Positions 41,401 through 55,373 of a DNA stretch of 64,000 nucleotides are shown one piece after another. The stretch's first letter is position 1. The number at the start of each line of letters is the position of its first letter. The notes beneath the pieces are model-generated. The model was not told where the DNA came from. It was given only the letters and a program-made list of their open reading frames with translations, and ran no database searches. Source of the stretch: Austropuccinia psidii (Eukaryota; Basidiomycota; Pucciniomycetes; Pucciniales; Sphaerophragmiaceae). The stretch is taken from assembly GCA_023105745.1 (NCBI GenBank), contig JALGQZ010000006.1, positions 64,524,316 through 64,588,315 on the forward strand, read 5' to 3'. A program made the translations under genes and the position numbers.

Positions 41401-43799
41401 TTATCTCTGAAACCTCATATTTTTATAATTTAGACATAAATAAACCTCATTATTCAATTTAAAAAATTTAAATTACTTGAAAGAACCCCAAAAATTGATA
41501 ATGTAAGTCCAATTATTCTTTATCTTATGTAATTGAGGCTTAATAAATATTTACTGGAATTAAATATTCTTCCATGAAATACTGAAAACAAAAATTCTTC
41601 TACATAGAGATGATACTAATCAATATTTTTACAACAGAAATACCAGGGAGTTTTTTTCACTTTGAAGTATTATTTTCAAGTAAAAATATTTCTTGAATTT
41701 ACCCCTATGTTCTTACACAGCCTTCTATATTCAATATAATTCAAATTGAATAAGAAAATTTGGGGCCTCAAAAGATACCTTGAGAAGTATTTCAAATTAG
41801 TTTTTGTGATACCAAGTTCTGAGATTTTCGGTGGTTATTTTTTCAAAAAAAACAAATTAAGCTTTCAATAATAGTCAATTTTGTAACAAAGTCTAATAGA
41901 CTCCAGGAATATTTATATTTAGGAAAAAAGCTCATTTTAATATAGAATACAAATTAGAATCTTCCTTTTTATAATGAAACCTGCATCTACCCTTTTTAAA
42001 AAAGTAATATTGGGACTAGTTAAGCCAAATAACTGATTGAAACAAATTTAAATTTGAAAAAATTCAAAAAAATTTATAATGGAATTTATAATTTCTACAT
42101 GAGTGAGCTCAACTTGAAGTTTCTTTGTAAATATTCAAATAAAAATAGATCAAATTCTTCATAAAATTAGAACACAGTTAAATCAACACTTATTCTCCAA
42201 AAAAAAGATTGAAATGATGATTTACTTCAAAAATTGATCAATTTTCTTATTTTAATCATATCTTTCAAAGTAGAAATAAAAATCAAATAGTCTATAAAAA
42301 TGAATTTTTATGGATATTTGTTTTCTCTTATATACCATATGTCAAAAGAGAATTTCAAAATTAATATTTTATCATTGGTTTATTCCTCAAAATGATTGGA
42401 ACGATTCACTAATACTGAAACCTAATAAATGATTAATCAACTAAAAAAGAGGGGCAATGCTAAAAATTTTGAAGATCATTTGTTATTATTATTTTAGCAT
42501 AAATATTCTAGTGAATAGATCCTAATTTAGGTTTTAAATAAATTTTGAAGGATATATCAAATGTTATAGTGATATTTTACTTACAGATTTTGATGTCTTT
42601 TTTAATTATAAAATGAAGCTTTTGCTACCCAAAATGACATAATATAATTTTTTTATATCCAAATTAAATAGAACAGCCATTTTTTTTTGAAAAAAGGGAT
42701 AGTTTATACTTAATTTTGATTGAAATTCCTCAAAATAAAACCACAGAAGATTTTGAACAAATTTTCAACCACTTTTGAACTATATTCTATTTGAATAAAT
42801 TATAGAGTTCCTTTGTCTTTATTTTATTTTATAGCTTAATTATTCATAAATTACTTGATCAAAATGAGTTTTTTTCTCATAAAACTCAACATTCTTGTAT
42901 TTAATAAACCATTTACCAAAAATAAATATTTAAAAAGAACCTTATCTGATTTTGAATTTTCATTTTAAAGACATAAATTTCTTAATCTTATTAAAAAGAT
43001 AAAGTTCCAAATGAAATTTATGATCTTTATATTTAAATTTCCTAAATGAGAAATTTATAGATAAATATTGTGAAGATCATAAAATTCAAAGACTTGAAGG
43101 TCATTATCATTCCAGACTTTCAAAAAGAGATTTATAATACAAGAAAATGATACATAATCTGAACTACAGAGTCAAAGTTAAATTTCTTTCTCATAAAGAA
43201 AATAATTAACATACTTATTTTAATAATGATTCACTATCATTGATCTATGAAACACAAAAAAAATATATCTTTGAGGTATGGTTGGGGATATTCTCATGTT
43301 CCCTTGACTTCAGCTTTTGATATGAATAATCATGGGTTATATCTGGAACAACACATCAACTAAAACAGAAAGCTTCCTGAGCTAAATAGCTCATCAATAT
43401 ACAAAATTTAATTTATGTCTTTCAACAAAATGAAACATTAAAATTAGTGCTCTTATATTAAAAACTCTTGAATATTACTTTATTATCTATTTGAGTTTAT
43501 TTCCAAATATATGTATTTCCATTTTATTATCTCTAATCAAAATGAACTAAAGCTACGAACTTTAGAAATACTTGGATATTATAGTATGTCTTTTCTGAAC
43601 ATAATATTTCTCTTTCATCTATATTAACAAATCCCACATGTTAAGATACATTTCCATTTTTATCTCATTGCAACTATAAATTAATGTATTCTCCTGATTC
43701 AAATGTTGAACTTTTTCAAAGGATTTCTTTAATAGTCTTAGAAAGAGTTCAATGTTTGATCTGACTTTTTGGCATTATCTAAACCTTACCCTTTTTTGA
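38472..43799. other. AT-rich gene-poor stretch
   Basis: No gene recognised. A somewhat more GC-rich patch at about 38930-39480 could be an old repeat, but it has no recognisable ends or protein motifs. The remainder is low-CpG, AT-rich DNA with only short non-conserved frames. Confidence 0.5.
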
Positions 43800-44455
43800 T
43801 ATTAAGTATTCTGACCTATATATATATTAATCTTTGGCTGCTTTGTGATATGTGTTATTCATTGCTTATTGTTCTTTTTCTTAATGGATTTTTTTAAGTT
43901 TTTTCTTGCTGATTCTATTTTTTTGTTATTTATTTTTGGAATTTTGAACTTTCTCTTTTTTTGTCAAGTGATTTCTACCCTCAGCTTTGTTTTTTCTTTA
44001 TTACAACTCTGGTATTCATTTTATAAGGAGATTATTGATGGTACCTTTTCCTGATTCTATTAACTTTGGCTTTTTTGTTTTTTTCTTGTTATTTATCTTA
44101 TTTTTCTATTTTTAATTCAATTAAAACTCCAATTAGGCTTTTTAATCTGAATTTTTTTGTATATATGAGTTGTTGTTTTCTGGTTTCATTTCACTTGAAT
44201 TTCAATGTTTTTACTTTGTATATTTTTATTTCAATTTCATACATTCTTATTTTTCGAACATGTTTTTTTGATTATATATTGTTTTGAATTTCCTTTCCTT
44301 ATCAATTTTTGTCTCATAATAAATAAACATAACAATAGCCTAGGAAAGCCATGTTGTTTTTTTCATTCAGCTGTTTTTTTGCAATTTATCAATGATTTTT
44401 GTCTTTTTTGGAAGATGAATCTAATTCAATTTTTAATTAAAACAATAAATAGAAG
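43800..44455. other. T-rich strand-asymmetric block
   Basis: The plus strand is extremely T-rich and gives overlapping Phe-rich open frames in more than one register (43845-44471). The frames are a product of base composition, not genes. It abuts an A-rich block directly. Confidence 0.6.
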
Positions 44456-44469
44456 GAAAAGCAAGGTGT

Positions 44470-45240
44470 AGCTGACAGATCATACTTTTGGAAATTCAAA
44501 AACATAATGGGAAAGAGAAAATATATAAATTGAAAATCAAAGACTGATAGAAATAAAATCAAAAATTTATTAAGAAAAGATATATAAATTATAAACAAGA
44601 TATAAATAAAAGATAAAGAGAAGGTAAAGGAAATATAAATAAAGCATAAAGATAATATGAATAAAATATAAATAAAAGATTGGTGAAGAAAAAAAGTAGA
44701 TAAAAATATTTATAATAGAAACACAAATGAATTAAAATAGTAAGAATTACTCCATATTAGATCAAAATCATAAAAAATAATAAATAAGGATGATTTATAA
44801 AAGATAGATAGAAAAAAATAGAGAATAAACAAAAAATATGTACAATTAAAGATAAAAATCAATTGAAAACCAATGAAAAATACAGAAAAATAAATGAAAA
44901 TAAGTTGAAAATCAATGTAAAATCAATAAACTAAACAAAATAAGGAAAAAAAGGATTAATAATTACTAATAAGAAGTAAATGAAGAGTAAATAGAGATAG
45001 AGAATCAAAATAAAAAATAAATAATAAAGAATGAGTAATAAGAAATAAGAAACAAATAAATAAAAATATATTAAATCCTTGAATATGAAATAAATGAGAA
45101 ATTCTTATTTCTTTCTTAAAAAGAATTAAACAATAGTTCCAAAAACAATAATAAATTGAAGAATCAGAAAACTAAATGTTGAAATAGACAAAAAGAAAAG
45201 ATAAATTTCAAGTTGATTCTAAAATAATAGAAGGATAGAA
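44470..45240. repeat. A/purine-rich low-complexity block
   Basis: Degenerate runs of AATAAA, AGATAAA and GAAAA units dominate about 770 bp, with almost no C. It follows the T-rich block, so the plus strand switches abruptly from T-rich to A-rich near 44460. Confidence 0.65.
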
Positions 45241-46072
45241 TTTTTTTAGATGGGATTTACCTGTTGGGGGGAAATATATTGTTTACAATTCAAAAATCTT
45301 ATTATTCACAGATGATGGATTTACAACTGAAAATTAAAATAAATCGAAATATTATTGAGAAAATCTCAAAATTAACAGCTATGTAGCTCAAAGTATATGC
45401 ATAATGAAAACAATGAAATGGAAAATTCTAATTCATGAATAGAGCTATATGAAATATATAGTAAATTTGTTTTTGTCCTCCAGAACCTGCTTGAAGGTTC
45501 TGTTTACTTTCTTATGGCTTAGAATATTACTAATATATAAGCATTAAATATCTTTCTTCATCGTTTGTAACTTATTGATTATCTTGATACAATCTTTCCT
45601 TGAATATTTTTTGATCGTTTCTTTAAAATCTTTTTCCAATTACCACCATTTATTCATTCCATATTCAAAATATTTCTTATTTATTCCAAATATTTTCAAA
45701 GAAAAAGCCGAGATAACTTTCAAGAAGGAACCCAATTTATAAGAAGATGATAGATTGGGCTAACTTGAATTTTTTTTCCTTTTGGTGTAGTTTTAACCCA
45801 GAAGAACATCCTATAATAATCCACCTTCCTAGGTGAGTCTTAATGGAATATTGGTTAAAAATATACAATAAAGTTTTTATTTTAATTATCAAAATGTTAA
45901 GATATTTATCTACTGAAACATATCCTAGTTTTTATGATAATTAATATTTTACTAAGGATCCATTTTCTTTGAAAAAATAATTGATAGTTAATACTTTCCT
46001 CAATAACAGAATTCAGAAAAATTTTAAATAACATTTTAAAAAAAATCATAATATCAAAATTTTTTCCAATAA
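45241..46072. other. AT-rich spacer with a small hairpin
   Basis: No gene recognised. CAGAACCT-gcttga-AGGTTCTG at 45481-45502 is a perfect 8-bp stem with a 6-nt loop. It stands alone and has no visible partner feature. Confidence 0.5.
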
Positions 46073-46420
46073 ATGTACTTCAGATATATTATTGGAAAAT
46101 GGTTAATGTTAATTTATATAAAGGATTTCTCAATTAATAACAAAAAACCCAAGAATGACTGTAGCAGCTTTGGGATTCTTTTCAATTCAATTCTGAAACC
46201 ACTTTTTTTGAAACCAACAGATAAAAGGTACTGTACAACTTCAGCTATGGATTCAAAACGCAACAGCCCCCTATTTTTTAGAAAATATGAGAGTCGCTGC
46301 ATTGAACAAAGGAGTTTATTCGCATCGTCCTTTCCTCAGATCGATATCAACTTAGTTCATTATCATTTTCCAAGACAAATTCCACTTCTCTCAGAAACCG
46401 CAGATATCAGATATTTTTGA
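46073..46420 (+). other. Orphan 115-codon frame in a CpG-bearing patch
   Basis: An uninterrupted frame of 115 codons whose second half (about 46140-46420) is clearly richer in G, C and CpG than the surrounding several kilobases. A 62-codon frame overlaps on the minus strand (46114-46302). Neither translation matches a family I know, and no signal peptide or domain is evident. It could be a host exon on either strand, a gene fragment carried by a transposon, or chance. Confidence 0.3.
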
Positions 46421-49400
46421 AAATTGATTTCTTCTGTATTCTTTCATACTAACAATTAATCCTAATATTATGGAAGAGATTTTCTATTTTATTTAATTAT
46501 TTAACAATATTTTTCTGTCTTTTTCTTAAATTTAGTTCAAAAATGGCAGTCAATTTCAAAATCTTCATTTTATCATAATTACTTGCAATAAAACAATAAA
46601 AAAAGCAGTTTCATTTCTTTCAAAATGAACTTAATTTCTTATTTGGAGATAAGAAACATAATTTAAGAGAAATTATAAAAAAAAGAATTCAAATTTTCCA
46701 ATAATTTATCATTTTTAACTCCGTTATAATCTTGATGTGTTATTTTGTTGAGAATATAATTTTTGGTAGAAGTAATGAATAGTTTGCATTTCTAAAGAAA
46801 AAGATGTTGATCAAGAAGTTTTTTATTAAATATTAAGATAGCTTTCATACTTATCTTTTCAGCTTATTAGCAATATATGTCTTGTTTCATTGCAATGTCT
46901 TTCAGCTCAAAAACATCAATAGATACATGATTAATAATTCAGTAAACAATCCTAAAAGGGTGTTGTGTATTATACAGAAGAGAAAAAATTCAAAAATGAA
47001 ATATTCATTATTGTTCTTCTTGAATATATATCGATTGGAAGGGCTTGATAATAAAGTTTGACAGTTTTTGATGAAAGATAAATACACTATTGAATAAAAT
47101 GAAAAAATAAAAATCTGACTGTGAATTTTTTTTCCAGTGTTTATTTTTTGTTCTTGATTCAAGTTTTCTTTCTATTTTTAGTATATTCTATTAGATTCTA
47201 TTAGATAATTAAAGCTATTTTTCCTCAATATTTTTTAATTCATTTTTCATATTTTGAGATTTGGGAATATATTGAATACAGAAAAAATTCAAACCAATTT
47301 AGAGAGATAAGATAGAAATAGAAACAGAAACTCTTCTCAGATCCTTATTTTTTATTTTCATTCTCATGAAGCTTTAATTAAGAAAACTTGAAAGATCTTA
47401 TGACAAAATTTCTTTGATTTTTCCCTTTGATTTATAAAGGTTTATATTGAAGGCTAACTATAATTTAATATTAGGATAGATATTTCTTTATTAATTGTTA
47501 ATAATTTCAATTTGAAGTGAAAGAGCTTTATTTGTGGATAATTATTTTGAAAAAACAGAAAAATGAAACTAAAACTCAAAGATAATAGGGTGATTTTTTA
47601 AATTATTGATAAAAATTCAATAGAAGAATATTTTGTACCTGTTATTCTATATTTATTTCTTTCAGAAAAAATAATTAAGGTAATATTCTAAATGAAAGTC
47701 CTAGTATTTCCTATTCAATAGGAGAAAATAATGGCTATAGATTTTTTAATGAAGAAATTTAGGAGAGGAAGGAACCATAACTATTCAAATAAATTCAACA
47801 CTAAACTTCCATATTCCCAAAATTAATTTTATGCTCTTATCAAGCTGTAAATGAATGGATATTAAAAATTAGTTTGGCTTCATTATCTAATTTTTGGTTT
47901 CTTCCATTTGGGAATTTATTTTCTTTGGCCATGGTACCAATTAGTGATAATGTCCTAGTAATATCTAAGGAAAATATTCCAGCACTTTGATTAAGCTTTG
48001 AAGACTGAAAGTCTTGGAGGAAGCTAAATTTCACAAATAATTGCATTTTGAGTAAAAATATTTCTCAAGAATATATGATAATCAACCTTTTCTTTTTCTT
48101 TTCTCGCACTTCAGAATAATCTGAAACCATTCTTAATTTAATTTTTCTTCTCAAAGTGCTATAGATTCATTTTCAAACAATATGAATTTCATCATGTTCA
48201 AGGAAGATAATATTTTCAAAGGAAATATATTATGTAGTAATTAATCAAATATGTTTGGTTTTATTAATGATATACTCAATTTTGAAATATAATAACTTCT
48301 TTGGGAAGGGTAATGGTTTTTTTCCTAATTAAATTGATAGCACTATTTTTCTAAATATTTCTTTTATCTTCCAATAAGTAAACTGAGAATACGCAAAATT
48401 TATCAGCCCAAAACCAAGTGCATTTTTGATGCATACCCACATATTTGATAAAGGCTGTGAGCCTGCAAGCATGGAATCTTCGACCTTCGAAAAAGACTCT
48501 AATCACTTTTCTTAAATTTTTGTCTCATTGTTTTTTATTATTTTGTATAGATTTGAAATTGTTGAATTACTGTCATAATAACATAAATTAAATCTTGTTG
48601 ATATGACTGATTACTCATTTGGGCCATAGTATATGTTCACACTATTTAATAAATTTTTTTGTTAGATGAGCGCTTGTTACCATAAGAAATATTTTCCTAT
48701 TCAAACAAAATGAATTCATGTTATTTTGATTTAAAATATGTAATTACAAGATTTAAAGAGGATTAATTCTTTTTTAATTGATCCTAAGATCTATAAGAAA
48801 ATATATATCCACAATTGAGATTGCTTAAATTTTATTTTAGAAATATTAGTGCTCTCACTTATAAGTGATTCATTTCACTTTTACCATGTATTATACTGTT
48901 GAACCTTAAATTACAACAGTAGTTCATTATAAAAATAAGCAGAACCTCTATTAATTAAAAAACAGTATTCCACTTCTTTTTCTTTAATAAAATTGCTAAT
49001 ATTTAGGCTGAAAGATACAAAGGAGTCCCCATCTAACAAATGCAATCCCAGTTTATTGGTGAAATGATTTGAGATACTTAATATTAATTAAAGGATATAA
49101 TAAAGATCAATATTTAGGTTAAAAATCATAATAGCAATGAGATTAATGGAATAACTATATTACCTAAATTAGGAATCTTTTCAAAATTAATTAAAAAAAT
49201 ACAATATTTGATTAAGAGAATTGTTTTTATGGTAACCATGACTTGGCAGTACTAAATAAGGTAGGTAGGAATTTAGGTTAAGAGATAATAATCATTTAAA
49301 ATCCTACACTAATAGAGTGATCTTTTGAAAGGGATATAAAGCTCCTAAAATAGCTCAACTATGATGTATTTTGAGAAATTTAGGATTTACATTCCTTAGA

Positions 49401-49463
49401 AATATTTATGGCTCTGTCACTATTATTCAATATTAAATAGCTAGTATAGATAACTTTCATAGA
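46421..49463. other. AT-rich stretch, nothing recognised
   Basis: Low-complexity AT-rich DNA without recognisable genes up to the start of the gypsy 3' LTR. A short GC-richer segment near 48405-48500 has no identifiable function. Confidence 0.5.
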
Positions 49464-51076
49464 TGTAATATTTGTCTATGGAACTCTTGTTGATATTACT
49501 ATTATCCAAGGGTACTATGACTGTTCATATGAAATATAATGAATAAATCTATTATAACCCCCATTAGAGAATTAATTATTTTACTTGCTATAAGCTACTA
49601 GTGATTATAGCAGTAAGAAGTAATTGTCTACTAGAATAAATTACAAAAAGTCTTAATAATAAAACTTCTTATTGAAACAATATAAACATATTTTTATGTA
49701 TAATTATCTTTTGCAAGAATAATTCTTAAAGAAAACTATTTATAGAGAAAATTTTCCAAATTAAGTAAAAACACTCACTAATACTCTAAGAATAACTTGA
49801 TAAGAATTGGTAGAGTGATTTGATGGATTAATTGTGGATTTGAAGGATCAAAATTGGATTATAGCAGTGATAAAACAATATAAAAATTGAATACAATTCT
49901 AAATAGTATATGTATATGATTTCACATCTTTCTTATTGATTCTGAAATAATTCAAAAAATTAAGAAAAGGCTTAACTAATGCATACTTTGTATCAAGGGT
50001 ATGATTTAATAATAAGGTGATTTGAAAAAAAAACCAAGAGTGGGTCTCTTTTAAGTAAAAAAATCTAACAGAGGCATTCCATGGAGTGAGCTGAGAAACC
50101 ATTAGTAATATTTGGATTAGTGGCTACATCACCTATTGTCATGTAACATTATCATAATTACTTAATTAAGTCATTTTACATGAATACCAACACCAACCTG
50201 TTTATGGTTAAGAAATAGATGAGTGAAATATGGAAATCTTCATATATTTGAAAAAAAACATTAATTTCTCAAGGTTATAGATTCTATTGTAAATTTCATC
50301 ACAGGTTGTATTTTCTGTGAATTTTTGAAGATTCAGTTTTCAATGTGAAATCATTAAAAATAGACTGCAAATCAATTTTTTAATTTGAATTCTGAATTCA
50401 TAGTAAATTTTTGTCTTTATATGGATTATAAATTTTTCCATTGGTCCTGGAAGCTTCAGAAAGATTGATTAAAAATTGTATATTTAATGAATTTTTGAAG
50501 TTTTTACCTTATTTCTATGTAGAATTACAAAAACCAGTAATAGCCGGTTTCCATGAGGTAAATACATGGATAATAGTCCAAGAATGGTCTTAATTACTCT
50601 TTTAACCTTTATACAGTGAAAATAATCAATAATTGACATATCTCAAGGAGTCAGAGCTACTCATTATCTCTTTTTCACCTCAAAATTTCAGCTTATTTGC
50701 TATTTTCCTATGAGTTAATGGGACTTTAACTTGGTAACCAGGTTCTCAAAAGGTTTTAGTATACTAATTGGGCCATAATAAGCCATTAATCAGAGCTTTG
50801 AAGCTATCCATGCCTCAGAGACCTCAGAATTTGGGTACCCTGGCTCCCTTTGATGTATTTTGTGCCCCATAGCTGCTTTCATGTAGAAAATAGTAATTCA
50901 GGCTTAAAGACTGATATCCACTGTGGGTGTATCAAAGCTTTAAGTAGGGATAAAGTCATAGTAATTCCCAAAAACATGCATACCACTATTATCACTGTAT
51001 ATGTAGCATGGGATTTCTCACATTCCCATTATTTTGCAGGAAATTGAGAAAAACAAAAAATCTCACAATTCTTTTA

Positions 51077-51098
51077 GGGTATTGGTAAACCCAAGTAA
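51077..51098. repeat. MULE left terminal inverted repeat
   Basis: GGGTATTGGTAAACCCAAGT, the partner of 55056-55077. Directly preceded by the target duplication TTCTTTTA. Confidence 0.88.
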
Positions 51099-51571
51099 GG
51101 GGTGCCCTGGTCTCATTTTTGATTAACAATGAAACACAAAGAAAACTGTATTTGGCCAAAACCTTCCAAACCCCACCCAAAAGAGGTTTTTTCCCCACAA
51201 AACCCCTCTAACCCAATTGTTTCAGTTTTGTTTTGCACATCCCCCCAAAAAAAGACCAAACACCCAAATAATCCATATTATCCCCCCAAAAACCTTTTTT
51301 TGAAAAACAGCATCATTGAAGAAATTTTGCAAAGCTTTTCACACTCTTTTTTATTCTTTTTTCCCCAACAACTGCATTTTCATCCACAACAACCTGCTTC
51401 CAAGCCTCTAAAATTCCAATTTTTTACCCTCCCACAGCTATTAATCTTACATTTCAACAACTTTTTTTAAATTTTACCCACTTCTTCTTTCACCTTTAGA
51501 AATTTTCTTTCCTCATTCTGAATCCCCAAATCCCTCTTCTTTGTAAATTTATACAAATATTTCACCCAATA

Positions 51572-53706
51572 ATGCTTCAAACCCCAACTGAAGGTGAATT
51601 TCAGACCCTTAGGCTTCTTTGGAAGCATGTGCATAATGTTTCCAGGGCTCAGGGGTATACTGTGTCCACATTGAGGTCCAATATGACCCACAACCAAATT
51701 GAAATGGGTTGTGACAGGTCTAGGACCCCAAATAACCACAAAAACCCATCCAAAAAAGTCACTCCCAGAAATCTTGACTGTCCATTTAGACTTTATGGCA
51801 GAAAATATGCCAATGATACCACTTGGACTCTTAAAGCCAAAAATCCTGAACACAGCCATGATGCCACTGAAATTATTATGGCACATCCTTCTTTTAGAAA
51901 ATTCCATGGGAAAGAAACATCCCAAATTGCTCAAAATTCTAAATCACTTCTCATTCCAAGGCAAATTCAGACCGAATTATGCAGCCAGAGGGAATCTGAC
52001 AGGCCTGTAGTTCTTCAAGACATTTACAACCAAGTCAAGAAAATAAATAAAGACAAACTGAAAGTCAGAAGGCCCATTTCCTTGTTTTTCACTCACCCCT
52101 TTCCATAAGCCTCCTTCATGGCTTTCCTCATGTGATTCTCATGGATTTTATCTATAAAACAAGTAAGTACAAAATGCCCCTTTTTCATATTGTTGGCTTC
52201 AGCTCAACCAATAAGACCTTTACTGGGGCTTTTTGTTTTATGAAGAATTAAACTGAACCCTCATATACTTTGGCATTAAATCAATACATAGAAAAGTCCT
52301 CAACAACAACAATAGTGTTTCCCCTCCAGTAATTGTTATTGACAGGTATTTGGCCTTGAAAAATTATCTTAAGAAGCTCTTCCAAGACTCAAAAGTCATG
52401 TTATGCATTTGGAACATGAGTAAAGATGTATATTCCAATTTCATGAAGAAAATTGGTCATGGCAATGATTTTGAAAATTTTATGGGCCTTTGCAATCAAG
52501 TAATATAATTTTATCTTTCACTTTTATTGTTCTTATTGTTTTTATTAATGAATTTGGGATTCATTTCTCAGGTTATGTATTCATTCACTTAAAAGTCTCT
52601 CAAAGACAACTGGAAGAAGCTTCAAAAGAAAGTGAAAACTTCTCAAGTCTTTTCATGTTTGGCAAATAACTGGAATCCTCTAAAGGAGTATTATGTGCCA
52701 GCCTAGACCAAGTACCATTACCACCTGGGTGTGGGATCCACCTAAAGAGTTGAAGGTTCCCATTACATGGTTAAATGTTTGCTCCAAAGGTCTACTGGTA
52801 CTATCCTGGATGTAGTGAGGGCTCTCCACTTTGCTTTCGTAAAACAATTTATTGAAATAATAAACAGAATTTCCAAATAAATGATTGTTCATGTCAATAA
52901 TTTTCCTCCACACATCTGTTCTCTCAATGGAAAGGTGTCTCATTATGCCCTTCAGGTGGCCTTTGAAAATTTCAAAACCAAATGTTCCCCCAATAAAAAA
53001 TGCACCAACAAAAACAACAATTATCAAGGAATTTCTTGCAAGCACAAGACCCAACAGGCATTTGTCAACAGCCAAAGGCTCCAGATATCAGACCTCCATC
53101 TTCAGTTGCAATTTAATTTACCTGTGACAATTTTTTGATCATAAATTTTTTTCTTATTAACTGATTTTTTCATATTCTTCTCAGACTGGTTATCAATTTT
53201 ATAATCAAAGTGTTGTGAAAGAAAGAAATAATGAATCCAGAAGAATATTTGAAGATATTGGGTGAGACCTTTTTCAAAGACCAATTGCAGAAATCGGCCA
53301 AATCCTTCAACATTTTAAAGATTTTTTGAGTGGAAAAGTACCATTTGATAAGATTTCCAAGAGTCATGAGAATGATCAATATTATGAAGACCCACTAGAA
53401 TGCAAAAATATATGTGGAAGACCTCAAGGAGCCAAGAAAAAAGATAAAAATAAAAATAAAAATGAAAGAGAACCCTCAAGATTTGAAATCATTGAAATTA
53501 AATCCAAGAGAAGAGGAAGGCCCCCATCAAAAGTGACCAGCACAACAACATCAAGATCACAGGCAACTTCACCCTCTCCAATTATGGAAGTGGATTACTC
53601 TGCATATTCTGCATATTCTGAAGATTATGAGGCCTCATTATCAAAATCAATAGGGTCATCAGATTCACTACCCTCAGAAGCTGAATTGAATGAATATGGA
53701 AAATAA
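51572..53706 (+). pseudogene. MULE transposase relic (FAR1-DDE-SWIM-AT-hook)
   Basis: 51572-52080 is one open frame with a FAR1/GCM1-type DNA-binding domain: a CDRSR segment, LDCPFRLYGRKYANDTTWTL, NPEHSHDA and a PRQI...QDIYNQ helix. The transposase core follows near 52108-52500: FPHVILMDFIYKTSKYKMP (first Asp codon 52144-52146), FTGAFCFM, VIVIDRYLALKN (second Asp codon 52341-52343) and LCIWNMSKDV. A likely intron runs from about 52500 to 52571. The SWIM-like finger region is the 52881-53138 frame (GKVSHYALQ, GISCKH). The 53326-53706 frame is basic and ends the transposase with two AT-hook-like motifs (CGRPQG, RRGRPPS). A stretch of some 30-40 residues expected between the DNA-binding domain and the core appears missing; stops and frameshifts break the core. 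Confidence 0.85.
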
Positions 53707-53817
53707 GGAGTCACCTTGAGAATGTCCAGAGGATTGGAAATGGGTAGCAAAAACTCACAAAGAAATATCCACAAGCCTTACACAAGTTTTAAGATATATG
53801 ATGCAATTGACTTGACC

Positions 53818-53859
53818 TGTGAGAATTGTTAAAGCAATTATCACACAAGTGATGAATGC
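53818..53859 (+). pseudogene. CCHC zinc knuckle in the MULE, with a stop
   Basis: The frame reads C-E-N-C-stop-S-N-Y-H-T-S-D-E-C, a CX2CX4HX4C zinc knuckle whose fifth position is a stop codon. It sits between the AT-hook segment and the OTU domain. A candidate 80-nt intron (GTGAGT at 53872 to CAG at 53951) follows. Confidence 0.6.
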
Positions 53860-53951
53860 TCCAAGCTCTTTGTGAGTTTCTGATTCATTTTAAAGTATAT
53901 TTCTTTTGCTTATTTGAATATTTATTCATGTTTTTGACCTAGAATTATCAG

Positions 53952-54445
53952 GTATCTTCCTCAGAAGACTTTCCCAAGTTTATATTAAGATACACCTTCA
54001 AGCACATCAATGTCCAGGGTGATGAAAGCTGTGGCTACAGAACAGTATCCCACTACATTCACAAGACTCAAGATCAATGGGCTGATGTGAGAGGTGGCTT
54101 GGCTGAATAAATTAAAAAAATAAAGGCCTTTATGAAGCAATGAACACTTTGATTCCCTCAGTATCCTCTTATTTGGACAGAATTTAGTGATATGAAGATG
54201 TTGGCCAGGCTCCAAAGAGAAAGTGGATGTCCATTCCTGATATGTGGGATCCAATTGACAATAAGTATAGAAGACCTGTTTTCTTTTATTCCACAGTCCA
54301 ACATTTATCTTTTTTACCTTATTTTTGTCCTCAAAATGATAATCCACCCATTTTCATCTGCTTCTTGGATAGCTTTTCTCATTTTGTTTCATTGGATATC
54401 ATCATTTCTAAACCTTATCCAGTCCACCCCATTACTTTGAATTGA
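53952..54445 (+). pseudogene. OTU-type cysteine protease domain in the MULE
   Basis: Frames downstream of the transposase match an ovarian-tumour (OTU) cysteine protease/deubiquitinase fold. INVQGDESCGYRTVSHYI fits the DGDGNCGFRAI nucleophile motif (Cys codon 54030-54032), followed by QDQWADVRGGL. The 54227-54445 frame reads RRPVFFYS, then LSFLPYFCPQNDNPPIFI and SHFVSLD, with the catalytic-His motif (His codon 54380-54382). Both catalytic residues remain but a stop follows GGLAE and the two halves are in different frames. A minus-strand frame over 53985-54347 is antisense. The domain may once have been fused to the transposase or encoded separately. Confidence 0.78.
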
Positions 54446-55055
54446 GAACTTAATTCCCAACTACAACCCCTGGTATGGGAAGGTAAATTCAAGAAACATG
54501 GGATGTTATATTTGTCCAATCTTCCTCACCCCTCAGAAAAAACAAACTATTTTGGAGGTTTATTCAGATTGATTGATTTTTGTATATACAATTTATGCCA
54601 ATTATCCCCCTCCTAAGTCCTATTTATTGCTTAAATCCCACCTCAGTCGCATTTTTAAACAAGAATGTGGCACTTTTTTACTTAAAAATAGTCATATTAC
54701 AAACATTGAAAAAAATCCTTTTTGCACCTTCACTTGTCCCACCAAAATAATATCCCCAAAATTATGGGCTTCTACTTTTTAGTTTTCAAGATTGAACCCT
54801 TCATTTGTAAAAAATGAAGGAAATTAATAAGTGGTAAGATTTGAAATTTTTTAGAAAAATATGCCATTTTGTCAAATTAACCAAATTTGAGAAATTTGGC
54901 AAAAAGAAATGAAAAAAATTGGGGATATTGACATACCATGTTGCAAAGAATATGGAAAAAAAATAAAAAAACCTCAGAACTGAGCCTGAGGATTTTTTTT
55001 TAAAAAATAGGTCACTTACATGTTTTGGCCATAAATTGGTAGAAAATGTAAGGGA

Positions 55056-55077
55056 TTACATGTGCTTACCAACACCC
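55056..55077. repeat. MULE right terminal inverted repeat
   Basis: ACATGTGCTTACCAACACCC on the plus strand, the reverse complement of a close relative of the left end. Directly followed by TTCTTTTA. Confidence 0.88.
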
Positions 55078-55373
55078 TTCTTTTATGTGGTATTGATGAT
55101 ATGGTGTTGAATTACTTTCCATGTTACCATCTCATAGGGTTAGCTGAAGCCTATTCACTCTATTGAACTTCCTTAGGTGAATTTGTGCATAAAAGCCAAA
55201 TCTGGCCTTGAATACATGGATTTACTTAATCAAAAAAACATTATTGATATTTCCTTAAATAAGAAATTCTAAATTTTGGATATATGCATGACTTATGAGT
55301 TATTAATAGTTCAGAATTTTTTAATATTAATTCTGGACTATTTGGGTATGTAAAATATACCTCAAGGCTCACA

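Larger units (their letters stand above)
51077..55077 (+). mobile_element. Mutator-like element (MULE) with OTU cargo
   Basis: A 4001-bp DNA transposon with precise ends. The left end is GGGTATTGGTAAACCCAAGT and the inverted right end is GGGTGTTGGTAAGCACATGT, so the inverted repeats are about 20 bp and imperfect. The 8-bp target duplication TTCTTTTA (51069-51076 and 55078-55085) is of Mutator size. It interrupts the gypsy LTR, whose uninterrupted copies confirm the empty site. Plus-strand coding remains are, in order, a FAR1-like DNA-binding domain, a MULE transposase core, a SWIM-like finger, AT-hooks, a CCHC knuckle and an OTU protease domain. Stops and frameshifts make this copy non-autonomous. 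Confidence 0.92.
49464..55373 (-). repeat. 3' LTR of the gypsy element, split by a MULE
   Basis: Parts 49464-51076 and 55086-55373 together give an LTR of about 1.9 kb. It begins TGTAATATTTGTC, ends CAAGGCTCACA and is colinear with 10160-12066 and 61839-63710. The second part resumes at the TATGTGGTATTGATGAT segment found uninterrupted in the other copies, which fixes the insertion point of the MULE. Confidence 0.9.
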